DNA of 61,577 bases from NCBI GenBank assembly GCA_025928185.1, contig JAICKA010000010.1, positions 1 to 61,577 of the forward strand, in the 5' to 3' direction. The position numbers and the translations under genes are program-made. Every line of letters begins with the position of its first letter. Within the stretch, counting starts at the first letter, position 1. The DNA comes from Gemmatimonadaceae bacterium. Its GTDB lineage: Bacteria; Gemmatimonadota; Gemmatimonadetes; Gemmatimonadales; Gemmatimonadaceae. The notes below the pieces were generated by a model, which did not search any database, was not told the DNA's origin, and saw only the letters and a program-made list of their open reading frames with translations. This document shows, in pieces, positions 36,795-45,379 of this stretch.

Positions 36795-39235
36795 CAGTCC
36801 GCCGCTCCCGCTTGCACGTCGAGCGGCTCGCCGGCGCCGGACTCCGTCTCCACGCGCGAGGTGCCCGACTCCTCGTCGTAGCGCACCGTGACGACACGGT
36901 CGAGACCCTCGCGAACCGACTCGATGTGCGTGATGAGGATCACCTGCTCGAAACGGTCCTGCAGCCGCCGAAGCAGATCGACGACGTTGTGCCGCCGGGC
37001 TTCGTCGAGTGAACCAAACACTTCATCGAGAATGAGCAAGGAAAACGCCTGACCGGCACGTTCGGCGATCATCTCGGAAATCGCCAGTCGGAGCACCAGG
37101 TTCGCCAGATCCTCTTCGCCGCCGGAGATCACCGGCTTGGGGATCGCGTCCTCGAGCACGATGATGTTGTACTGATCGTCCAGCTCGATTTCGGAGTATC
37201 GACCGTCGGTGAGCTCCCGAATATACCGGCTGGCGAGATCGGACAACTCCGGCCGGAGCGCCTGATTCAAATCGGTGCGCAGGTCCGTGAACGCGCGATC
37301 CAGCTCCTCGTGCAACCGGCGGTCGGCGACGAGCACACCCAGTTGCGCCTCGTTGCGCGACAACTCGGCGCGTGCCTGGTCCGCCGCTTCGAGCGCCGCG
37401 CGCGCCGACGTGAGCTCCGCGTCTGCCGACACGGCGCCCAGCTCCGACGATCGCAGCTCGGCCGCCGCCGTCTCGTACGATTCGCGCATGGAGGCAAACG
37501 ACTGCTCGGAGAACGCGAGCGCATCGCGCCGTGCAGACAGCTCGGCGGTCCGCGCCTGGATCTGCTCGAGCGTCGCGCGCACCCGATCGCGTTCCGCGGT
37601 CAACTCCGCCGCGCGCTCGAGCTGCACGGTGAGCTTCGACACCTGCGCCGCCATCGGCTCGAGTCGCTGCACGAGCCGGCGAACCTCTGCATGGCGCGCA
37701 GCGTCGTACTGCACCGAGATGCTCGCCAGCTCCTTGGCGAGCGCCGCGGCGCGCTGCTGCTTGGCCTCCACGTCCTGCGTGAGTGTGTTCAGCTCGATGA
37801 CTGCGGCCTGCACCTTCGCCATGCGCCGCTCGAGCTTTCCAACCGTTTCGAACAACGCACGCCGGCGCTCGTCGCACGACTGCACCTGCGGCGGAATGGC
37901 CTCGAGCTGCTCGATGCGGGCGCGATAGTACTTGCCGTCCACCGTGATCGTGTCGATCTGCGTGTCGAGCACCTCGAGCACGGTGCGGAAGTGCGTGCCG
38001 AGCGGGCGCGCGCAGATCGGACACGTCCCGCTCTCGCCGAGCTCCACGATCTGCTCGCGTTGATGATTCACGTCGCGCAGCTGATCGAGCAACGCCTGGC
38101 GTTTGGTTTCGGCCTCCTGACGATCGCGCACCCACTCGGTCTGCGCCGTCTCGAACTGCGCCTGCGCCTGCTCGAGCTCCGTACGCGCCTGCACGAGCGC
38201 AGCAGCGGCTTCCGCTTCGAGAGCGGGAGCCGTTTCGATCTTGCCGAGCCGGTCGCGCAACCGCGCGAGCTCCTCGCCGAGCGAGCGTTCGGTGTCGGCG
38301 AGCGTCTGTCGGCGGCGATCCTCGTTGCAACTCTTTTCCAGCTCGCGCAACTCCGCCTGCAATGCGGCAAACGGCACCAGCTCCGCCGACAGCCGCTCGA
38401 TTTCGTCGCGGGCGCGGGCCGCTTCCTCCAGGCCGCGGTCGATGCGCGTCCCGTCGCGCTCCGCCGCGATCCGCTCGCTCTCCACGACCCGCAATTCGGC
38501 GGCGAGCGCCTGCAGCGCGTCGCGCTCGCGCTGCAGCGCTTCCCACCTGGGCGCGAGCGCATCGAGTGCCGCACGCGCCGCGGAGCGCCGCGACGCCGAT
38601 CGCGCCGCGCGTTCGCCTGCTTCGGCGACATGACGCTCGGCCTCGGCCAGCGCGCGATTGACGACTTCGGGATCGGTCATCGCCGAACGCAGCCCACTGG
38701 CTTCCGCCACGATCGTCTTGCGGCGCTCACGCACCAGTCCCTGCGCCGTGCGCAGCCGCTCGTAGCCCAGCACGCGCGACAGGAACTGTGCGCGCTCGGC
38801 TGGACCCATCGCGGCCATGACGCTCAGCTCTTTCTGGCCGGTGAAATACGTATTGAAGAACTCATCATGGCTCATTCCGAGCCGCCGGCGCAGCACGTCC
38901 GTGACGCCGGTGATGGACGTCGCGATCGGCACGGGCGCGCCGTCGAGATACAGCTCGGCCGTGGTGAGGCCGCGCGTAACGAGATAACGATGGCCGCCGA
39001 GCTCGAATTCCAGCTCGACCTTGACCGAGGCGCGTGCCGCGGCGCGGTAGGAACGGATCGAGTCGCGAGTGCCGCGCGCGGCCGGATTCCCGTACAGTGC
39101 CCAGGCGATCGCCTCGAGAATCGTCGACTTGCCGGAACCGTTGGGGCCGATGATGCCCGTGATGCCCGTGTCGAAGTCGATCCGGGTATCGATGTGCTGG
39201 CGGAAGTTGCAGAGACGCAGCCGATTGATCCGCAT
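36794..39235 (-). CDS. sbcC: SMC-type exonuclease subunit SbcC (Rad50-like)
   Basis: 813 residues, shorter than E. coli SbcC and close to archaeal Rad50. Walker A GPNGSGKST (30-38), long coiled coils broken by a zinc hook CPIC (405-408), signature SGGEEDLANLVLRLAI and Walker B LLILDEVFGSLDE. It is the ATPase of the SbcCD/Mre11-Rad50 nuclease that opens hairpins and processes DNA ends. It follows sbcD with no gap (TGAATG). Confidence 0.95.
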   Translation of the reverse strand: MRINRLRLCNFRQHIDTRIDFDTGITGIIGPNGSGKSTILEAIAWALYGNPAARGTRDSIRSYRAAARASVKVELEFELGGHRYLVTRGLTTAELYLDGAPVPIATSITGVTDVLRRRLGMSHDEFFNTYFTGQKELSVMAAMGPAERAQFLSRVLGYERLRTAQGLVRERRKTIVAEASGLRSAMTDPEVVNRALAEAERHVAEAGERAARSASRRSAARAALDALAPRWEALQRERDALQALAAELRVVESERIAAERDGTRIDRGLEEAARARDEIERLSAELVPFAALQAELRELEKSCNEDRRRQTLADTERSLGEELARLRDRLGKIETAPALEAEAAAALVQARTELEQAQAQFETAQTEWVRDRQEAETKRQALLDQLRDVNHQREQIVELGESGTCPICARPLGTHFRTVLEVLDTQIDTITVDGKYYRARIEQLEAIPPQVQSCDERRRALFETVGKLERRMAKVQAAVIELNTLTQDVEAKQQRAAALAKELASISVQYDAARHAEVRRLVQRLEPMAAQVSKLTVQLERAAELTAERDRVRATLEQIQARTAELSARRDALAFSEQSFASMRESYETAAAELRSSELGAVSADAELTSARAALEAADQARAELSRNEAQLGVLVADRRLHEELDRAFTDLRTDLNQALRPELSDLASRYIRELTDGRYSEIELDDQYNIIVLEDAIPKPVISGGEEDLANLVLRLAISEMIAERAGQAFSLLILDEVFGSLDEARRHNVVDLLRRLQDRFEQVILITHIESVREGLDRVVTVRYDEESGTSRVETESGAGEPLDVQAGAAD

Positions 39236-40426
39236 TCAGCTCTCGACCAGCGCGGGTGTCGGCGCAGCAACGAGTTGCGCTTCGTCGAGATAAGCCAGCG
39301 CGCGCTGCACGAGCGTCTCGCGATCGATGCCAGCGTCGATCGGGCGCACGAGCAGCTTCTCGCGCACGATCTCGTTCAGCGACGGACGCCGACCCGGCGC
39401 TCCCGTGCCGTGCAGGCGCAGCGGTTCCGGGCGGCGTTCGGTGATCTGGAAGTTGAGCGCCCGGCGCTTCATCTCGCGAATCGCCTTGTGATCGAGCTCG
39501 CGGGCGACGTGCCGCGGCAGATCGCGGATCGTGAGCCGCACGATCTTGTCGTCGATGCCGCCGTCGCAGGCCTCGACCGTGGTGCGAATTCGTTCGTCGA
39601 GGTCGGGCGCGGTGAGTCCGCGGGCGCTGATCGGGGGCAGATCGATCAACGGCCGGGACGGCGGCAGCGGATGGAAGGTCTGTCGTCCCGTCTCGAGATC
39701 GCGCTCGACGAACCCCTTGCCCGGCAATCCCGCGATGCGCTCCTCGTACAGCTCACCCCACGGATTCGCGCTCGTATAATCGATCGATCCGCTGTAGAAG
39801 GCGTTCGGTGCGATCTCGCGGTACACGTGGTAGTGGCCGAGCGCGACATAATCCCAGCGGGCGGCGCCGAGCTCTTCGTGCGAGATCTCTAATGCGGCGC
39901 GGTCGGCGGCAGCCGCGCTCGCCGGCAGCATGCCCTGCACCTCGCCATGCAGCACGAGCACGTTGCGCCGTGCGTCGCGATCGGGGACGAGCGCCGGGCG
40001 CACCAGGCCCGGCACATCGGGCACGGCCAGCACCGACAACCCCCGCTCCGGAAAAACGAGACGCCGCGCTTCACGGTCGACCACGTGCAGCCCGAGCTGC
40101 GCGAAGAGCTGGAGGATGCCGCCCGTTTCCGCCGAGCGTGGCGTGTCGTGGTTGCCGGCGACGAGCACGACGATGCTGTCCGGCAATGTCTGGACGAGGC
40201 GGCCGAACTGAATGAAGGCGTGCAGAATCGCCTGATTGGTCGGCCGTACGGTGTGGAAGACGTCGCCGGCAATGACGATCAGCTCGGGCGCGAGCGCGAT
40301 GACGCAGTCGATCGTCGCGCGGAACGTCGCGGCGACGTCCGCCTCGCGCTGATTGACTCCGCCGGGCGTGAGCCGCTGGTATTGCCGGTAGCCGAGGTGA
40401 AGATCGGAGAGGTGAACCAGGCGCAT
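39236..40426 (-). CDS. sbcD: Exonuclease subunit SbcD (Mre11-like)
   Basis: 396 residues from the ATG at 40426. Phosphoesterase motifs run in order: HLSDLHLG (Asp8, His10), VIAGDVFH, AGNHDTPRS, VLHGEVQG and LGHYHVYREI. The two-metal nuclease acts with SbcC on double-strand ends and hairpins. A C-terminal region (about 300-396) probably docks to SbcC. It is separated from the HerA-like gene by one secreted-protein gene. Confidence 0.95.
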   Translation of the reverse strand: MRLVHLSDLHLGYRQYQRLTPGGVNQREADVAATFRATIDCVIALAPELIVIAGDVFHTVRPTNQAILHAFIQFGRLVQTLPDSIVVLVAGNHDTPRSAETGGILQLFAQLGLHVVDREARRLVFPERGLSVLAVPDVPGLVRPALVPDRDARRNVLVLHGEVQGMLPASAAAADRAALEISHEELGAARWDYVALGHYHVYREIAPNAFYSGSIDYTSANPWGELYEERIAGLPGKGFVERDLETGRQTFHPLPPSRPLIDLPPISARGLTAPDLDERIRTTVEACDGGIDDKIVRLTIRDLPRHVARELDHKAIREMKRRALNFQITERRPEPLRLHGTGAPGRRPSLNEIVREKLLVRPIDAGIDRETLVQRALAYLDEAQLVAAPTPALVES

Positions 40427-40452
40427 GCGGCGGAGGTGGCGTTCCGGGAAAT

Positions 40453-41325
40453 CTAACGTCGCGGCATGGTCAACATGTGCTGGGTAATGCGCATCTGGAC
40501 GTGCATGGACACGATGCCCGTCGACGGGGGCGGCGTCACCATCGAGTTCACGACGATGGTGAATCGGGACTCGGTGAGCCAGCCGCGCTTCTGGTCGATG
40601 AGCATGACTCCGTCGACCAGCCCATTCTCGAGCACCGCTCCCGACGCCGCGCCCGGTCCCGTGGCCGGCCGCATGGTGCCATGCATGGAGACGTATGCGA
40701 GCCCGTTGTGGTGCGTGACGGAATCCAGGCGAAAGGTCACGTGCAGGCGTCCCGAGAGTTGCGCACCGAGCTGCGTGCCGGACGGCAGCGGCATGTCTCG
40801 CGTCCACGCTTCGCCTACGGCGATGGGCGTGCGCGGGAACGCGGCCGGCATCAGCGATACGGCCTGCGCGACTTCGCCGTGACCGGCGCTGTCCGGCTGT
40901 TCATCGCCGTTCGGCTGGAGCATGCTGACCGTTCCGTCGGGGGCCACGCGAAATCGAACGCGCTGTCCGCGCAGCTGTGCCTCGGCCTGAGCCGCGAGTG
41001 CATCCGATGCATCATCGCTCGTCGAGAGTTGCACCGAGTCGGTGACCGCGAGCACGGTGCGACCCTCGTCCGTTCCGCCCTCGACGATGGCGCGCGAGAA
41101 CATGTGCATCGTGTTCACCATCATCGCGCTCGACTCGGAAGTGCGCGTGCGGCGAACGCCGGTCATTTCACTTTCCTGATCCAGCCGCATGCGCAGCGTG
41201 TCCCCGACATGCGGCTTGATCTCGAGGCGAATCCGTTGCGCGTGCGCGCGGGGCGCCATCAACCCGACCGCCAGCAGCACCATTGCCGAACCGCGCATCG
41301 ACCGCATCGGGATCAAAATCGGCAT
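40453..41325 (-). CDS. Secreted protein of DUF6263-like type
   Basis: 290 residues from the ATG at 41325, which overlaps the HerA-like stop (TGATG); ATGs at 41307 and 41298 would give a more usual signal peptide. The signal ends APRAHAQ. The mature part is a beta-rich protein with repeated motifs (GDTLRMRLDQESEMTGVR, RVAPDGTVSML, GEAWTRDMPLPSG), as in DUF6263 envelope proteins. It has no obvious DNA role, so its place within a DNA-repair run is odd. Confidence 0.72.
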   Translation of the reverse strand: MPILIPMRSMRGSAMVLLAVGLMAPRAHAQRIRLEIKPHVGDTLRMRLDQESEMTGVRRTRTSESSAMMVNTMHMFSRAIVEGGTDEGRTVLAVTDSVQLSTSDDASDALAAQAEAQLRGQRVRFRVAPDGTVSMLQPNGDEQPDSAGHGEVAQAVSLMPAAFPRTPIAVGEAWTRDMPLPSGTQLGAQLSGRLHVTFRLDSVTHHNGLAYVSMHGTMRPATGPGAASGAVLENGLVDGVMLIDQKRGWLTESRFTIVVNSMVTPPPSTGIVSMHVQMRITQHMLTMPRR

Positions 41326-43307
41326 CAAAAGCCGTACGGATCGTCGGCGGGAGCCGACCGCACCGGCGAGGCCGCTGTACGTACCATCGTTTGCGCCGCG
41401 ACGACCGGCTTCAGCTGCGCCAGGAAGAACTTTCGCACGTCGGAAGGACGCTCCCGCAGCGTCGCGTTGCGCGCCCGGATGATCTCGTCCTCGTCGCGGA
41501 TGCCCACAGCGTCCTGCACCCAGCCCATGGTGATCGACGGATCGAGCGTCCGGAGACTCCGCAGCACCGCCGCATCGAGGTCCACGTCGACCGCCTGCGG
41601 ATATCGCTCGGCGCCATCGCGGCCGCGCATCACCGCGGGCCGCGGAAAGCGCACGAAGATCGGTTGCGTGAAGTGCGGATGCCGCACCATGAGCTGTCCC
41701 TTCTCCAGCGTTGCGAGTTTGGTCTTCACGGCCGGGCTGAGCACCGCATAGCCGGGCGTCGCCAGCTCGTCCCCGTCCATGCGGCCGTAGAGCGCCGTTC
41801 CCGAGTTGCCGACGACGCGGCGGTGTACCTGCGATCGAAACTGCTGCGCGCTGAACAGCACGAGGCCGAGATAGCGGCCCCGCTCCGCGAGATCGAGCAG
41901 CATTTTCCGGACATAGGTATCCTGACCGTCGTTCGGCGCGTACTTGTTCAACTCGTCGACGAACACGACCACGTGATTGACGCCGAGCTCGCGTTTTTCG
42001 AGCTGCTCGCGAAGCTTGGTGACCACGCGCGCGAAGATCAGATCCTGCGCCGCTTCCTCGAGGGAGGCGACGTCGATGACATACACCGTGCGATCCTGAA
42101 AGCTCCCGAACGGCAGATCGCTCACGGCGCCGTCGTCGGTGACGAGGCCCGCGCAGCGCGTCGAGATGTTGGAGAGCCGATTTCGCACCTTGCGAATCGT
42201 CGCGACGTGGTGCGTGCGCCATCCGTCGCTGTTCTTCCCTTCCAACGCCGACAGCACGTCGCGAAACCATTCGTCCAGGTCGGCGAACGAGCGCACCAGG
42301 TAGTGCTTCGACCCGAGCAGCTGATCGCTGAAGTCGCGGTCGACCACGCGCTCGCGGATGAAATCGATCAGCGCGTCCGCCTTGGCGTCGACGTCGTCCT
42401 TGTTGAGCAGCACTTCGGCGTACTGCAGCACTTCGCGCAGTCCCCAGGTGAGCGGGGACACGTTGTCGAGGAGCGCCTCGTTGGAACGGAGCGTGTTAAG
42501 CGAGAAGCCGTCGGGCTTGAAGGGCGCGAAGTACTGCACGTGCTCGAACGGCGCGGCGGGCACGCCGCAGGTGCGGTAGAGCGATTCGTCGGCCGCGTCG
42601 ATCGTGCCGGGCTGATCGAGAAAACAGAGATCAGGCCCTTTCACGTTGAAGCACACCGCCGCGACGGATCCCTTGCGCTCGGGGAAATGCGCGAAGATGG
42701 ACGACAGGATCCACTCGATCGCGCTCGTCTTCGTCGCCAGGCCCGACACGCCGCTGATGTTCAGATGCGCCGCCTCCGGGCCGATGAGGAAATCAGCATC
42801 GAGATAGATCGGCGCCTCCGTGCCGCCGGCGCGATACACGCCGATCGGAATGCCAGTCCGCGCGCCCTCCTTGAGATAGCCGTCCATACGCAACGCGACG
42901 GCGACGTCGTCGTTGTCGGCGAGATACACCTGGCCCATCGGCACCGGTTGCAGCGGCTCTTCGGGCACCTGTCGCAATACCGCCGCGGTGTAGAGCCGGA
43001 TCTCCGTGCGCTCGGTTGCCGCCGTGGACGCCGAAGCCGGCGAGCCGTCATGGCCGAGCACATCGTGCAGCGGCGACAGCAGATCCGTGTAGCTGAATCC
43101 TTCGACGACGATGCCGTAGATGCGCGGAATGTGTCCATTCACCGGCTCCCGCCCTTCCACGCGTACGATCGTTCCGATCCCGACCGGCGAATCGAGGGCG
43201 GTCCAGAAGTGGAACTCGTGCGGCGTGTTCGGGCGGCGCTCGGTGGCGACAATGCGGCCGAGAGGGGAGAGGGGAGCGGGGAGCGGGGAGGACAGCGAAT
43301 CGATCAT
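41325..43307 (-). CDS. HerA-like FtsK/VirB4-superfamily ATPase
   Basis: About 660 residues from the ATG at 43307 (an ATG at 43361 is an alternative). An N-terminal HAS-barrel-like region (LGRIVATERRPNTPHEFHFW) is followed by the ATPase core: Walker A-like GVSGLATKTS (186-195) and Walker B VVVFVDELNK (Asp451, Glu452). HerA is a hexameric translocase that works with the NurA nuclease on DNA ends. The NurA-like gene lies upstream on the same strand. The first residues come from a heptamer repeat. Confidence 0.83.
   Translation of the reverse strand: MIDSLSSPLPAPLSPLGRIVATERRPNTPHEFHFWTALDSPVGIGTIVRVEGREPVNGHIPRIYGIVVEGFSYTDLLSPLHDVLGHDGSPASASTAATERTEIRLYTAAVLRQVPEEPLQPVPMGQVYLADNDDVAVALRMDGYLKEGARTGIPIGVYRAGGTEAPIYLDADFLIGPEAAHLNISGVSGLATKTSAIEWILSSIFAHFPERKGSVAAVCFNVKGPDLCFLDQPGTIDAADESLYRTCGVPAAPFEHVQYFAPFKPDGFSLNTLRSNEALLDNVSPLTWGLREVLQYAEVLLNKDDVDAKADALIDFIRERVVDRDFSDQLLGSKHYLVRSFADLDEWFRDVLSALEGKNSDGWRTHHVATIRKVRNRLSNISTRCAGLVTDDGAVSDLPFGSFQDRTVYVIDVASLEEAAQDLIFARVVTKLREQLEKRELGVNHVVVFVDELNKYAPNDGQDTYVRKMLLDLAERGRYLGLVLFSAQQFRSQVHRRVVGNSGTALYGRMDGDELATPGYAVLSPAVKTKLATLEKGQLMVRHPHFTQPIFVRFPRPAVMRGRDGAERYPQAVDVDLDAAVLRSLRTLDPSITMGWVQDAVGIRDEDEIIRARNATLRERPSDVRKFFLAQLKPVVAAQTMVRTAASPVRSAPADDPYGF
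43261..43291. repeat. Heptamer repeat inside the HerA-like N-terminus
   Basis: A GAGAGGG/GAGCGGG array, the reverse complement of the TCCCCTC units at 43797-43824. It encodes the SSPLPAPLSPLG segment near the HerA-like start, an example of an intergenic repeat captured into a gene end. Confidence 0.65.
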
Positions 43308-43359
43308 CGGTGCGGCAAAATGGTTGTCCAATTCGAGTTCGGCATGACAACATGGGCCC

Positions 43360-43731
43360 ATGCCGGGCGCATCCTATCGCGATCTCCTCGTGTGGCAGAA
43401 GGCGATCCAGCTCGTGCTCGAGTGCTACGCCATCACGGAATCACTGCCCGCGACCGAGCGATACGGCCTCAGCGCTCAGATCCGGCGCGCAGCCGTTTCA
43501 ATCGCATCAAATATCGCTGAAGGCCACCGGCGAGGCTCGCCGGGCATGTTCATTCAGTTCCTCTCCATCGCCAGAGGTTCGGTGGCAGAGGTCGAAACGC
43601 AGCTCGAGATCGTCACCCGACTCGGCTTGGCAGTTCCCGAGCTCCTCGAGCGTCCGCTGAAGCTATGCGACGAGATCAGCCGAATGGCGAGCGCGCTCCA
43701 GCGCGCGAACCGGCAGCGTCGCGGAATTTGA
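43360..43731 (+). CDS. Four-helix-bundle (S23 IVP-like) protein
   Basis: 123 residues. It has the family pattern YRDLLVWQKAIQLVLECYAI, SAQIRRAAVSIASNIAEGHR and FLSIARGSVAEVETQL. These four-helix proteins were first seen in 23S rRNA insertions but occur widely as free-standing genes of unknown function. Divergent from the HerA-like gene and convergent with the NurA-like gene, so it sits within the repair cluster on the other strand. Confidence 0.88.
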   Translation: MPGASYRDLLVWQKAIQLVLECYAITESLPATERYGLSAQIRRAAVSIASNIAEGHRRGSPGMFIQFLSIARGSVAEVETQLEIVTRLGLAVPELLERPLKLCDEISRMASALQRANRQRRGI

Positions 43732-43749
43732 GCCCTGATGTCCCGTCTC

Positions 43750-43826
43750 TGACCTCTGACCTCTGACGTCTGATGTCTGATGTCTCGGTAGTTCCCTCCC
43801 CTCTCCCCTCTCCCCTCTCCCCTCTA
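43750..43826. repeat. Composite heptamer repeat, second copy
   Basis: Five TGACNTC/TGATGTC units (43750-43784), a GTAGTTC linker, then four TCCCCTC units (43797-43824), ending at the NurA-like stop (TAG on the minus strand, 43826-43824). Same architecture as 8194-8279. Confidence 0.85.
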
Positions 43827-44879
43827 GCTCCTCAACACTTCCTCACAATCCCTCACCCCATACACCATCTTGTCCCACCGCCCATCCGGCAACGCGAGCG
43901 GACTCACCTCCGCCAGCACCCACCGCGAAATCTCATCGGCGCGCTCCGTGATCGCCGCGGCCGTCGCGCCGCGCGGCTCGGCCGTCTCCACGCGCACCAG
44001 CCCCCACATCGGATCGCGGCCCGTCCAGTCGCGCAAGCGGAGATACCAGCTCGCGACCGTCGTGCGGCGCTTGGCCGACGTGATCCGGAACACCGTGCTT
44101 CGCTCGCCGGCATCGAGCCTGAGCACGCGCTGCAAGTCGGCGCCGCTCGCGTAGAGCGTGCGATGGCTCTTCACCACCCCGGCCAGACAATCCTGTGACG
44201 CAGTGCGCTCACTCCCGCCGATGCCGCCATCCACGAACAGCGGACCCGACATCACGTTGCACCATTGTGCGGCCAGCTCCTGCTCCAGCCGCTCGCGATC
44301 GCGCTGCACGAAGTGTCGCGCTGCGTCGGCCACCGCGAACGGATGCTCGACGGACGGCGCATCGGTCGATTCGGCGGCTGTCGTGTCGACCACCGGCATC
44401 ACCGGCTCGAGCGCACTGAGCGCGGCGTTCATCGAGGCGCTGAGCAGTCGTCGCGGTGCGTAGACCCGCGCGCTACGATGCAACCGCCACGTCGCCATGC
44501 GGCGATTCTTTCGAACGCGGATGACCGCGGCCACCGTACCGTGCACGATCGGCATGCCGCCGTCGTACCAGGCAACGCGGCTCGTCTGCGTTCCGTCGAG
44601 AAAGGCGACGAATCCCGCCGCGGGTGCGCCAGGCACCCGCACCGCGCGCAGACTCCCGCCTTCGATCACCTCGGCCTCGATCAATCGCGGCAGCTCTGGC
44701 GATTCCGACGTGAGCTCGAGCGACAGGCCGCTGGCACAGCGACTCCAGTCGACGGACGCCGGAAGGTGCGCCGCGAGGTGACGATGCAGCGTCCGCAAGC
44801 TCGTATCCGGCACGGCACCAGCTGCGACGGCCGGCTCGATGGCCGAGCCGGCGACGCCGTCGCGCACGTCCAGCGTCAT
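43824..44879 (-). CDS. NurA-like nuclease domain protein
   Basis: 351 residues from the ATG at 44879, overlapping the RAM-protein stop (ATGA). NurA-type features: first acidic motif FLDGTQTSR (Asp95), second GPLFVDGGIGG (Asp217), then CLAGVVKSHRTLYAS (Lys237). NurA is a metal-dependent 5'-3' nuclease that partners HerA at DNA ends. The HerA-like gene follows on the same strand, which strongly supports the call. Overall similarity is judged by eye only. Confidence 0.7.
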   Translation of the reverse strand: MTLDVRDGVAGSAIEPAVAAGAVPDTSLRTLHRHLAAHLPASVDWSRCASGLSLELTSESPELPRLIEAEVIEGGSLRAVRVPGAPAAGFVAFLDGTQTSRVAWYDGGMPIVHGTVAAVIRVRKNRRMATWRLHRSARVYAPRRLLSASMNAALSALEPVMPVVDTTAAESTDAPSVEHPFAVADAARHFVQRDRERLEQELAAQWCNVMSGPLFVDGGIGGSERTASQDCLAGVVKSHRTLYASGADLQRVLRLDAGERSTVFRITSAKRRTTVASWYLRLRDWTGRDPMWGLVRVETAEPRGATAAAITERADEISRWVLAEVSPLALPDGRWDKMVYGVRDCEEVLRS

Positions 44880-45154
44880 TCCACCCCGATGTCCCAGGCT
44901 TGCTGAAGATCCTTGCGCGAATAGGCACGGAATGCCGTCAGCGTCTGTGTGCGCTGCAAGCCGGGCACGGTGGGAAAGACCTCCGTCACCACCTGCGCGA
45001 TCTGGTCGTATTTCGGAACGCGAACGATCGCGACGAGATCCCAATCGCCCGAGACCGAATACACCTCGGTCACGCCGTCGACACCGGCGAGCATGTTGGC
45101 CGCGGTCGGGATGAGCGACGGCTCGACACGGATGAGCACGATGGTGGTGATCAC
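44876..45154 (-). CDS. Stand-alone Lrp/AsnC ligand-binding (RAM) domain protein
   Basis: 92 residues from a GTG. A single alpha/beta RAM fold (TTIVLIRVEPSLIPTAANML, GDWDLVAIVRVPKYDQIAQV) without the helix-turn-helix of Lrp. Such orphan domains bind amino acids and assemble as oligomers; function here unknown. It leads the NurA/HerA/SbcDC run, overlapping the NurA-like start. Confidence 0.88.
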   Translation of the reverse strand: MITTIVLIRVEPSLIPTAANMLAGVDGVTEVYSVSGDWDLVAIVRVPKYDQIAQVVTEVFPTVPGLQRTQTLTAFRAYSRKDLQQAWDIGVE

Positions 45155-45268
45155 GGGCCGACGGGAAAGAGAAGGTCGTAGAGGCGTGGAGTGCGCTGAC
45201 TCAGCTAAGATATACGCGCCGCGCCGGACCGCCGCATCCCTGCGCCAGCTGCACGCGTCTCCCGGCGA

Positions 45269-45298
45269 TTGGAGCCGCCGACGATCGCGGACTATACT
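45269..45298 (+). promoter_or_regulatory. Probable promoter of the helicase-like/tdk pair
   Basis: TTGGAG (45269-45274) and TATACT (45293-45298) are separated by 18 bases. It lies about 80 bases upstream of the helicase-like start. Confidence 0.55.
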
Positions 45299-45379
45299 TC
45301 ACCGCGATCGTGGAACCGCCGTCGAAGAACGAAGTCGACGAGCGACCCCGCGAACTAACGTCGTTGACGGGGGGATTTG

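Noticed and set aside
37310-39892. 860-codon open frame opposite sbcC/sbcD
   Set aside because: Arg/Leu/Ala-rich without domain features; an artefact of high-GC codon bias opposite two well-supported genes.
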